Part shown: piece after piece, positions 33,589 through 40,486 of the stretch
Position numbering within the stretch: position 1 is the stretch's first letter
Layout: every line of letters begins with the position of its first letter
Source: an uncultured Myxococcales bacterium
Lineage (GTDB): Bacteria > Myxococcota_A > Polyangia > Polyangiales > Polyangiaceae
Assembly (NCBI GenBank): GCA_937872925.1
Contig: CALMUT010000316.1
Coordinates: forward strand, 62,001-126,000
Reading direction: 5' to 3'
Length of the DNA: 64,000 nucleotides
Notes under the pieces: generated by a model
What the model saw: the letters and a program-made list of their open reading frames with translations, nothing else
What the model was told of the DNA's origin: nothing
Databases searched by the model: none
Position numbers and translations under genes: made by a program

Positions 33589-34151
33589 TGGACCCGCAGC
33601 CCGCCCCGGACTGGCAAACCACCACTTGGCTCAACACGCCAGAGCCGCTCACCTTGGAGCGGCTCCGAGGGCGGGTGGTATTGCTGCACGCGTTTCAAAT
33701 GTTGTGTCCCGGGTGTGTTGCCCGCGGTATTCCCCAAGCGCAGCGAGTCGCCGCGGCCTTTGCGGACGCGCCCCTAGTCGTTGTGGGCATGCACACTGTG
33801 TTCGAACACCACGAAGCGATGCAACTCGCGTCGCTGCGGGCGTTCCTGCACGAATACCGAGTGACGTTTCCCGTCGGGATTGACGCTCCGGGCTTGGGCG
33901 GCAACCCGATGCCCCGCACCATGAGCGCGTACCAAATGCGGGGCACCCCGACGACGATCCTGATCGACGCCGCGGGCCGACTGCGTCGTCAGGTGTTCGG
34001 GGTGCACGACGACCTAGTGCTCGGCGCCGAGCTGCAGACGTTGCTCTTGGAAGCGACGCAGCATGCGAGCGCAACGCCGGCGGAGCCTTCCGTTTCCGCG
34101 GAGCCTGAAGGCGGCTGCGTCGAGCAGTGCGAAGTCGGCGAAGCCGTTTGA
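33588..34151 (+). CDS. Thioredoxin-like (AhpC/TSA-TlpA fold) protein
   Basis: This 187-residue protein has a redoxin-like domain: RVVLLHAFQMLCPGC with the catalytic pair Cys40-Pro-Gly-Cys43, a cis-Pro in RGTPTTILIDAAG at about residues 118-130, and a middle insertion. There is no export signal, so it is probably cytoplasmic. A polar tail ends with two more cysteines (GGCVEQCE). It is the third gene of the MarR-protoglobin operon. The pairing of a thiol reductase with a heme globin suggests a combined response to reactive nitrogen or oxygen species, which is inference. Confidence 0.82.
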   Translation: MDPQPAPDWQTTTWLNTPEPLTLERLRGRVVLLHAFQMLCPGCVARGIPQAQRVAAAFADAPLVVVGMHTVFEHHEAMQLASLRAFLHEYRVTFPVGIDAPGLGGNPMPRTMSAYQMRGTPTTILIDAAGRLRRQVFGVHDDLVLGAELQTLLLEATQHASATPAEPSVSAEPEGGCVEQCEVGEAV

Positions 34152-34303
34152 TTTGGGGTCGGGGCGCTGCGCGGCGCGGGGCCACTCCTCTCGAGGGGGG
34201 CCACGCTGCGCGTGCGCGGGGCTGCGCAGAGTCGCCGGATGGGAAGACAAGTGTCGGAGGCAGAGGCAGTGGCGGTGGCCGTGGCGTGGCAGTGGCTGAG
34301 CCG

Positions 34304-34394
34304 GAGACAGTGGCAGGTGACAGCGGCGGGTGTCAGTGGCCGGGCCAGAGACAGTGGCAGGTGACAGCGGGTGACCGCGGCGGGTGTCAGTGGC
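34304..34394 (+). repeat. Imperfect tandem repeat in an intergenic region
   Basis: A 37-base unit opening GAGACAGTGGCAGGTGACAG runs from 34304 to 34340 and recurs from 34348 to 34394 with a ten-base insertion. It sits in the 34152-34439 intergenic region, which holds no supported gene. Further GTGGC-type repeats lie upstream of it (34265-34295). No function is evident. Confidence 0.5.
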
Positions 34395-34439
34395 GGCGGC
34401 GCCCTTGGGCGAACCGATCGAGGGATGGGGACATCGACC

Positions 34440-35159
34440 TTATTGACATGCAAATAGGGCGATGCCCTTGTTCTTGCATTCGCTTTTGCAACTGATCCAG
34501 GCGCAACCGCAGCGGCGCAAGTCAGCGCTGTTGCCTTTGGCGGACTTGGTAGATTTGGCGGACTTGGCGGACTTGTCGCAGTCGTCGCTTTGGCGCTTGC
34601 AGCTGGCAAGGCAAAGGTTCAGCTCAGCGTCGGAGACGGGGCAATCCACGCCGCCCGCCTCCCCACTGACTCCGCTCTGGCAGAGCTCTAGGCTGACGAG
34701 ATCAGTCAGCAATGGAATCACCCCGCTGATCAGGCACTGCGCGTGGGGACTACAACGGTAATCGTGCCGGCGGCCCCGGGCGCGGACCCGACGGCCGACG
34801 AGACTGCGCCAGTCTTGACCGAGCAGCGCTTGCACCTCGTCGCCTCGGAGCAGCACGCCGCCCAAGGACGCAAAGCCTTTGCTCGTTCCCAGGGTGCCAA
34901 TGATTTCGTCGACGCCGGTAGGCGACGAAGCATCGGACTCCGGAGTGGTTTGCAGCAGCGAGGCGTCCGGCGCGGGCGCGACGGTGACGCTGGCGGCAGG
35001 CTCGCCGCTTTCGGCGCGCCGCTCCACGGACGTTGGGTTTGAGCTATCGCGGGCTTTCGGGCAGCCAGAAACGCCGAGGAAGGCCAGGGCCAGGCATAGA
35101 GCAAAGCGATTGGGCACGCTGCGGCTTCGTAGCAACGCCGGGGCGTTGCGGCAACGCAT
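34440..35159 (-). CDS. Lipoprotein with Lys/Ser-rich repeats and Cys-rich end
   Basis: The 239-residue protein starts at ATG 35159 with GGGGAG upstream. The n-region is long and basic and the lipobox is LGVSGC, so it is probably a lipoprotein. After a Ser/Pro linker, a middle part of about 100 residues has DEIIGTLGTSKGF and GVLLRGDEVQALL. The C-terminal part has eight or so cysteines and a short Lys-Ser-Ala repeat KSAKSAKSTKSAKG. GTG 35117 is an alternative start. Function unknown. It is divergent from the rhodanese gene. Confidence 0.6.
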   Translation of the reverse strand: MRCRNAPALLRSRSVPNRFALCLALAFLGVSGCPKARDSSNPTSVERRAESGEPAASVTVAPAPDASLLQTTPESDASSPTGVDEIIGTLGTSKGFASLGGVLLRGDEVQALLGQDWRSLVGRRVRARGRRHDYRCSPHAQCLISGVIPLLTDLVSLELCQSGVSGEAGGVDCPVSDAELNLCLASCKRQSDDCDKSAKSAKSTKSAKGNSADLRRCGCAWISCKSECKNKGIALFACQ

Positions 35160-35283
35160 GCGGGATCTCCCCGGGGTGCAGGACCTTGTCGGGAAAAAGG
35201 TCGCGGCGTGTTGCCCTCAGACCCTGTGCGGGAGCGACAGCGCTGGCGGCTTTCGAGCCGCGCCACTAGGCTCGTTCCTTCCC

Positions 35284-35631
35284 ATGACCAACTTCCAATG
35301 GGCTTTGCTCGGCGGCTTCGTGCTGCTTGTCGTTTGGATGTTCTTCAAGCGCCGCGGTGACATTGCTCCGGCAGAGGCACACAAGCTCGTGAAGGAAGGC
35401 GCTCTCCTGCTCGACGTGCGCACTGCGGCCGAGTACGCGTCCGGACATCTGCCCGGCGCTGTGAATGTGCCGCTTTCCGAGCTCAACTCGAAACTCGAGA
35501 CGCTCAGCTCGAAGGAGCGAGTCGTGGTGGTGTACTGCCTCTCGGGCACACGCAGCGGCATGGCCGCCCGGGTGCTGCGCAACGCGGGCTTCTCCCAGGT
35601 GTCCAACCTTGGCGCGATGACGCGTTGGTGA
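35284..35631 (+). CDS. Membrane-anchored rhodanese
   Basis: The 115-residue protein has one N-terminal transmembrane segment (ALLGGFVLLVVWMFF), then a rhodanese fold. Cys85 in YCLSGTRSG is the active-site cysteine. LLLDVRTAAEYASGHLPGA at 41-59 is the conserved substrate-channel block. Rhodaneses transfer sulfane sulfur to thiols or cyanide. The domain is probably on the cytoplasmic side of the membrane. It links to the sulfur theme at 0.7-2.5 kb, but it is not in the same operon. Confidence 0.88.
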   Translation: MTNFQWALLGGFVLLVVWMFFKRRGDIAPAEAHKLVKEGALLLDVRTAAEYASGHLPGAVNVPLSELNSKLETLSSKERVVVVYCLSGTRSGMAARVLRNAGFSQVSNLGAMTRW

Positions 35632-35706
35632 GCTCTCTCAGAAGCGTCTGGGCCCGCGCCACATAGCGCACGGCGCTGCCCCGGTCCTGCGTTGCTGCAG
35701 GCGGAT

Positions 35707-35720
35707 CTGACAAGCGTCAG
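35707..35720. promoter_or_regulatory. Short inverted repeat upstream of the overlapping cassette
   Basis: CTGAC and GTCAG, with a four-base spacer, lie between the rhodanese and the overlapping gene cassette. Nothing else in the 35632-35811 gap is clear. An operator for a repressor is possible; a chance hairpin is as likely. Confidence 0.25.
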
Positions 35721-35811
35721 CTGCGACAACTTGCCTCATGGTGAGGGCCGTTGACGGATTCTAGGTTCCCGGCGCCTGCACGAGCAGGTCGCTTGAAGGA
35801 GAAGACTTGTG

Positions 35812-36904
35812 ATGAGAGTTGGACATCGCCAATGCGGTGCCGCGCTGCTTGCGTGCGTGCTGAGCCTGCCTGCCTGTGGTTCGGATCCGGATGACGGAGG
35901 CAGCGGCGGGGCGAGCGCCACTGGCGGAACGGCGGGGCGCGGGGGGGGGGCCGGGGGCCGTGGGGGCGGGGGGGGGCGGGGGGGGGGGCGGCGGTGCGAG
36001 CGCCACTGGCGGAACGGCGGGCAGCGGCGGCGCGTCTGGCAGCAGTGGCGCGGCAGGTGCCGGGGGAGGGAGCGGGGCTACGGACGCCGGCGCCGACGCA
36101 GCGGCCGGCTATTCGGCCAAGATCGTTCCGGACCCTGCGGGGCTTTTTGTAGGCAAGAGCAAACTGCGCCTCGAAGTCACTACCAAAGCCGACGGGCTGC
36201 CGGCCACGGGTTTGGCCGCCTCGATTTCGCTGACGCCGATGATGCAGATGACGGCGATGGCCCATGGCGCGCCGGTGCCGCCGGACGCTGTGGTCGAAAG
36301 CGGGACCGCGGGCACGTACGACGCGACGCTGTTTTTTCCGATGGCATCCGTGGACAAGGGAGGATCGCCCCTGGGCACCTGGACCCTGAAGGTCGGCGTT
36401 GGCCCAGACGAGGTGGCTGCCGGCGAACTGGAAGTGCAGCCACCGACACACGCCGAGACGACCCACGTCACACTGAAAAACGCGGCGGACACCATCCAGT
36501 CCATGGGCAGCGCGAAGCCTCGCAACTGGTTCCTGTTCCGCGACACCCTGGCCGCCGCTGCTTCGGGGCATGAACTCACGCTGTTTTTGGCCACGATCCA
36601 GGAAGGCGGCATGGTCTGGCCACCGGTCACTGCGGGGCTAAAGCTCACGGATTCGAAAGGGGTCGAGCAGCTGACCGTGCAATCCCTAGCACTTCAGGTT
36701 TCGACCGACGGCAGCAGTTGGACGGCGATGAACTGCGATGCCATGGCGCGTTGCACAGCCCAGCTCACGGGCCTGGCCCAGGGCAGTGCCGCTGATGTTC
36801 TCGTCAAGCTCGCGGTCAACGGCAAGGACTACACCACGGACGGCAGCGCACCCGACGCGACGAAGAAAAACGGCTTCGCGACCTTCGCGGTGATGGCGCC
36901 GTGA
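35812..36904 (+). pseudogene. YtkA/FixH-like lipoprotein, frame broken at G-tracts
   Basis: The gene reads MRVGHRQCGAALLACVLSLP with a lipobox ending LPAC and a Gly-rich linker in one frame. The mature domain is in the next frame: from about 36080 to 36904, with YSAKIVPDPAGLFVGKSKLR, PMMQMTAMAHGAPVPP and GTWTLKVGV. The two frames meet in a stretch with G runs of 10, 9 and 11 (35941-35950, 35968-35976, 35978-35988). A change of one base there would restore a single protein of about 360 residues. Options are phase variation, a sequencing error or decay. The domain resembles YtkA/FixH-like proteins, which are often linked to copper or heme proteins, and the Met/His motif is compatible with copper binding. 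The upstream site AAGGAG supports ATG 35812. Confidence 0.6.
35911..36021 (+). repeat. 26-base direct repeats flanking the G-tracts
   Basis: The 26 bases from 35911 to 35936 (starting GCGAGCGCCACTGGCGGAAC) recur at 35996-36021. Three G runs lie between them. The repeat encodes part of the lipoprotein linker. Recombination or slippage across it could add or remove linker length. Confidence 0.7.
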
Positions 36905-37353
36905 ATCCCCGCAGCCTCTCGCGTCGCGGCGTGCTGAGCCAACTGCTGCTGTTGCCGCTACTTGGCGTGGCGACGGGATGCGGCAGCGAGGACGCTCCCG
37001 AGGAAGGCTTCGCGGAGCAGCCGCTCACCGTCGTGACTAGCGACGCGGGCAAGCTACGTCTGGCGGTGTGGACATCTCCCGGGCAGCCCCCGGATCGGGG
37101 CGTATTGAAGCTGCAGCTAGAGGTGACGGACGCCAGCAGCGACGCACCTGTCGACGGGCTGTACTACGACATCGTGCCGGACATGCCGTCGATGGGCCAC
37201 GGGACGCCAACCGTTCCCAAGACCGAGGCGCAAGGAGGGGGCCTCTACATCGTCTCAGACGTCAACCTGTTCATGGCCGGCCGCTGGCAGCTCCGGATCA
37301 CGATTACGGGGAGCGTTTCGGACGTCGCGATCGTGCAGATCGATGTGCGTTGA
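36901..37353 (+). CDS. YtkA/FixH-like lipoprotein
   Basis: The 150-residue protein starts at GTG 36901, overlapping the previous stop. Its N-terminus SRRGVLSQ followed by a hydrophobic stretch and LLGVATGC looks like a Tat-type lipoprotein signal. The mature domain has the YtkA pattern: LRLAVW, LKLQLEVTDASSDAPVDG, MPSMGHGTPTVP and GRWQLRITITG. Such domains occur in proteins near copper and cytochrome-assembly genes. It is the second YtkA-like gene in a row, so the two are probably related parts of one assembly. Confidence 0.65.
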   Translation: MNPRSLSRRGVLSQLLLLPLLGVATGCGSEDAPEEGFAEQPLTVVTSDAGKLRLAVWTSPGQPPDRGVLKLQLEVTDASSDAPVDGLYYDIVPDMPSMGHGTPTVPKTEAQGGGLYIVSDVNLFMAGRWQLRITITGSVSDVAIVQIDVR

Positions 37354-38257
37354 GCGGCGCGTCCTGGTCCTGCTTGCGCTGGCGCTGCTGTTGCGAGCGA
37401 GCCCCGCCGCGGCGCAGGCTTGCTGTGCAGGCTCCGGCGCCGTCACGCCCGTGCGCCTCGGACTGCACGATCAGGCGGCGTTTGGGGCGCAGCTCCGCGC
37501 TTCCAATGTGTACGGCTCCCACGATGCCGACGGCGAGTACGTGCCGGCCCCCGCCGGCGCCCGCGAGTGGGAGTTCGGCGAAGATCTGTTTGCGGCCGTG
37601 CGCGTCTTGGGTCGCGGCCAATTGGGCGCGCTCGTGCCCTGGGTGCAAACCCATCGCCGCGCCGGCGGACGCGAGGAAACCGGCGGTGGTCTGGGCGACC
37701 TCAACCTCTCTGCACGCTATGACATCTTGTTGGCGCGGGAGTCGTTGCTGGTGCCAGGCGTCGGGCTGCTGGCCGGCGTAACGCTGCCCACGGGGCGAGC
37801 CGTCGAGTCCGCGGAGAAACCCCTGGCCACGGACGCAACGGGTCTCGGCGCGGTGCAGGTCAACGGCGGCGTTGCCGTCGAGCAGGTCTTCGGTCCGTGG
37901 CTGGTCGGTTTGAGCGGCCTCGTCGCCTATCGCGCCCCGCGGGAGGTTGGTGGCGTGACCATGGAGCTCGCGCCGCAGTGGTCACTGCTGGGCGCCGGCG
38001 CCTATGTCTTCGAAAGTGGCGCGTCGGTGGCGCTGTCGGCGCTGTACGCAGTGGAAGGCGACGCCACGGTTGCTGGCAGGAGCGCACCACAGAGCTCCCG
38101 GCGCTGGTTGCGTGGCAGCGTCGCTGCGTCGCTGCCTATCGATGATGCGTGGTCCCTACTGGGTAGCGTGTTTGCGAATCCACCCGTCTCCTCTCTGGGG
38201 GTCAATCAGACCACCGCTGTCGGCGCCAGCTTTGGCGCCAAGTGGGCACTATTATGA
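37343..38257 (+). CDS. Outer-membrane barrel-like protein
   Basis: The 304-residue protein starts at ATG 37343, overlapping the YtkA gene. The signal peptide ends ASPAAAQA, and the mature N-terminus has CCAGSG. The rest alternates in the manner of a beta-barrel, with long stretches such as LGDLNLSARYDILLA, PGVGLLAGVTLPTG and ASVALSALYAVEG, and ends with the FGAKWALL aromatic-rich C-terminus. It resembles outer-membrane transport or MetA-pathway barrels. In this cassette it could be a channel for the metal or electron carrier handled by the other proteins; that is inference. Confidence 0.6.
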   Translation: MCVERRVLVLLALALLLRASPAAAQACCAGSGAVTPVRLGLHDQAAFGAQLRASNVYGSHDADGEYVPAPAGAREWEFGEDLFAAVRVLGRGQLGALVPWVQTHRRAGGREETGGGLGDLNLSARYDILLARESLLVPGVGLLAGVTLPTGRAVESAEKPLATDATGLGAVQVNGGVAVEQVFGPWLVGLSGLVAYRAPREVGGVTMELAPQWSLLGAGAYVFESGASVALSALYAVEGDATVAGRSAPQSSRRWLRGSVAASLPIDDAWSLLGSVFANPPVSSLGVNQTTAVGASFGAKWALL

Positions 38258-38817
38258 ACCGTCGACTTGCATTGCTTTGGATCACACTGATGCCGCTCGC
38301 TCTTGGTTGTGGCCGTCCCGCAGCCACGGCACAGGACGCGCAGCTCGTCTCAAGTCGTGGCGAGAAAAGCGCGTTTTCCGAGTACGTGGGCCGCTCACCG
38401 TGGACCGTGTTTGTGTTCGTTTCCCGAGACTGCCCCTGCCTCGATGCGCACGTGCCGCGCCTCGAGCAACTGGTGCGTGACTACGCTTCGCGGGGAGTTC
38501 AGTTCGTCGGGGTCGACTCGGAAGTGGACGCCACGCCCGAGTCTGTGGCTCAACAAGCGCGGAAGCTGCCGTTTGCCGTGCTGGTGGACGACGGAGCCAT
38601 CTTGGCGAACGCCTTTGGCGCCAAGTACGCCACGTACTCAGCTCTGGTGGACCGCGAGGGGCGTGTCGTCTACCGCGGCGGTATTGACACCGACAAGCGC
38701 AAGATGCACGACGACGCTACGCCGTACCTGCGCGATGCTATCGACGACGTGCTCGCCGGCGCACCACCCCGTCGAGCGACCGGCAAAGCCCTGGGTTGCA
38801 CGTTGCGCAAATGGTAG
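38254..38817 (+). CDS. Lipoprotein redoxin (thioredoxin-like)
   Basis: The 187-residue protein starts at ATG 38254 (ATGA overlap with the barrel gene). It has a lipobox LALGC, then a redoxin domain: WTVFVFVSRDCPCLDAHVP with a CPC pair near residue 63, VGVDSEVDATPE, ALVDREGRVVYRGGID. The Cys-Pro-Cys form is less usual than CxxC and appears in copper- or heme-linked redoxins. The long C-terminal helix ends with GKALGCTLRKW. The stop lies inside the next start, so it is co-translated with the cytochrome. It may reduce thiols for cytochrome maturation or metal loading. Confidence 0.72.
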   Translation: MNRRLALLWITLMPLALGCGRPAATAQDAQLVSSRGEKSAFSEYVGRSPWTVFVFVSRDCPCLDAHVPRLEQLVRDYASRGVQFVGVDSEVDATPESVAQQARKLPFAVLVDDGAILANAFGAKYATYSALVDREGRVVYRGGIDTDKRKMHDDATPYLRDAIDDVLAGAPPRRATGKALGCTLRKW

Positions 38818-39254
38818 CGAAGCGAGCTGCGCTCGTCGCGGCAGGCCTGATGGCGGTGGCCTGCGGCACGCCGGCGGCGACGCCTGCTTCAGGCGGGCGC
38901 CCTTGGGACGCAATGGGGCCGGCCGAGCGCTTGGAGTACATGCAGTCGACGGTGATGCCACGCATGCAAGCGGTATTCGAGGCTTTCGACGAACACCGTT
39001 TTGGTGACGTGACTTGCGCCACCTGTCATCGCGGGCGCGCTGCGGCCGATGGTTGGGCCATGCCTGCGCCAGATCTGCTCTTGGAACCAACGACGTGGAA
39101 TACCGGCGCTGCCGAACCGAATGCGGCACCCTCGACCTTCGACGCATTCATGGCCGAGCGCGTGACCCCCGAGATGGCGCGGCTACTCGGGCGCTCAGCG
39201 GGCCCTGGGCAGCGTGGGTTTGCATGCTTCGGTTGCCACACTCCGGAGCGCTAG
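38811..39254 (+). CDS. Diheme c-type cytochrome lipoprotein
   Basis: The 147-residue protein starts at ATG 38811, overlapping the redoxin stop. It has a lipobox (AVAC, Cys18) and two c-type heme sites: Cys69-Ala-Thr-Cys72-His73 and Cys139-Phe-Gly-Cys142-His143. The span of 70 residues between them, with WDAMGPAERLEYMQSTVMPR ahead, is reminiscent of the cytochrome subunit of photosynthetic reaction centres and of small electron carriers. It is the last gene of the overlapping cassette. A role in electron transfer at the membrane surface is the likely reading. Confidence 0.82.
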   Translation: MVAKRAALVAAGLMAVACGTPAATPASGGRPWDAMGPAERLEYMQSTVMPRMQAVFEAFDEHRFGDVTCATCHRGRAAADGWAMPAPDLLLEPTTWNTGAAEPNAAPSTFDAFMAERVTPEMARLLGRSAGPGQRGFACFGCHTPER

Positions 39255-39345
39255 AGTTGCAAGAGTCCTGTGTAAAGCACGGAGCCACAGCCAAAGGCGG
39301 AGCAGTTCATTCGGTTTTCGCTGAACAAAGCGTATAGTCGGAGTG

Positions 39346-40485
39346 ATGCGCTTCGGACTTGCACTGCTCGCCACTACCGGCGTCGCCCTGATCACTTATG
39401 CTTGCAGCTCCTCCAGCCGGACCAAAGTTCGGGAAGCAGACGCGGGAAGTGGCGGCACTTCAGGTGCTAGCGGCAGCGGTGGAACCGCGGGGGACGCCAG
39501 CAGCAGCGGGGGCACTGGCGGGACGGACGCGGGGGGCAGCGGCGGAACCGGCGCGGGCGGCAGCGCTGGGACGGACGCCGGCAGCGGCGGGACGGACGCC
39601 GGCGGCGCGTGCGCGTTCCCGGATGCCGGCGTGCTCGGAACCTGGCCGGACTCGAGTACCGCGTACTGCTCTGACGGCACCAACGAAATCAAATGCACAG
39701 ACGCAACCGGCCCGTATTTGTTGCAAGACGGTGTCAGCGTTGGAACGACTTCCAACTACAGCTTTCCGGGCGGGCCCGTCGCCGTAGACAGTTTGACGCA
39801 TCTCACCTGGCGCACGGACACGGGCGGGCAGAAGTCCCAGGCGGACGCTTCGCTCACTTGCGCTGGCCAGAACCCGACCATGCGCCTACCCACACTCACG
39901 GAACTCATTTCGATCATCGATTTCGGAAAGATCCACCCCGCGATCGACACCACGGTCTTTGCCGCGCCCACCGGGCAGTTTTGGACGTCTTCGACTTTTC
40001 ACGGTGGCAAGCACGCCGTCGTCGACTTGGATACGGGTACGGTGACAGAGGTAGATAGTACGCAGGCCCGCCAGTTTCGCTGCGTCAGCGGCAATCCGAC
40101 GTCAACCAAGATCAAGCTCGATTGCGGCGCTGCGGTCGACACACGCACCGGGCTGATGTGGTGGACTTCGAGCGGGCCCACCAAGTTCAGCTGGACGGGC
40201 GCCCTCACTCACTGCGACGGCCTCGTTGCTGCGGGTTTTTCCGATTGGCGACTGCCTACGGCGAAGGAGCTATTTACAATCTTGGAGCCGAACGGGGCGT
40301 TTCCGGCGATCGACCAATTGGTCTTTGGCACGACGGAGGCGTTCGGATTCTGGAGCTCTACGGGCGGCAAAGCCTCGGCGACGGGATACGGAATCGACTT
40401 CGGTATCGGCATCTTCGGCATCGGATCCCCGACTCTTGCGGGCGCGGTGCTGCACGCCCGCTGCGTGCGCGATTGGAAGCCGTGA
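39346..40485 (+). CDS. DUF1566 (Lcl-like) lipoprotein
   Basis: The 379-residue protein has a lipobox (ITYAC), a Gly/Ser/Asp linker to about residue 90, then two DUF1566-like domains. Signatures are THLTWRTDTGG with RLPTLTELISIID in the first, and TGLMWWTSSGP, FSDWRLPTAKEL and FGFWSSTGG with HARCVRDW in the second. Lcl-type proteins bind glycans or adhesive surfaces in some bacteria. GTG 39343 is an alternative start. A TATAGT at 39333-39338 would place transcription start at about the ATG, hinting at a leaderless message. Confidence 0.75.
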   Translation: MRFGLALLATTGVALITYACSSSSRTKVREADAGSGGTSGASGSGGTAGDASSSGGTGGTDAGGSGGTGAGGSAGTDAGSGGTDAGGACAFPDAGVLGTWPDSSTAYCSDGTNEIKCTDATGPYLLQDGVSVGTTSNYSFPGGPVAVDSLTHLTWRTDTGGQKSQADASLTCAGQNPTMRLPTLTELISIIDFGKIHPAIDTTVFAAPTGQFWTSSTFHGGKHAVVDLDTGTVTEVDSTQARQFRCVSGNPTSTKIKLDCGAAVDTRTGLMWWTSSGPTKFSWTGALTHCDGLVAAGFSDWRLPTAKELFTILEPNGAFPAIDQLVFGTTEAFGFWSSTGGKASATGYGIDFGIGIFGIGSPTLAGAVLHARCVRDWKP

Positions 40486-40486
40486 C

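Noticed and set aside
39301-39345. Promoter boxes before the DUF1566 lipoprotein
   Set aside because: TATAGT is present, but the -35 position is weak, so it is noted only in the gene entry.
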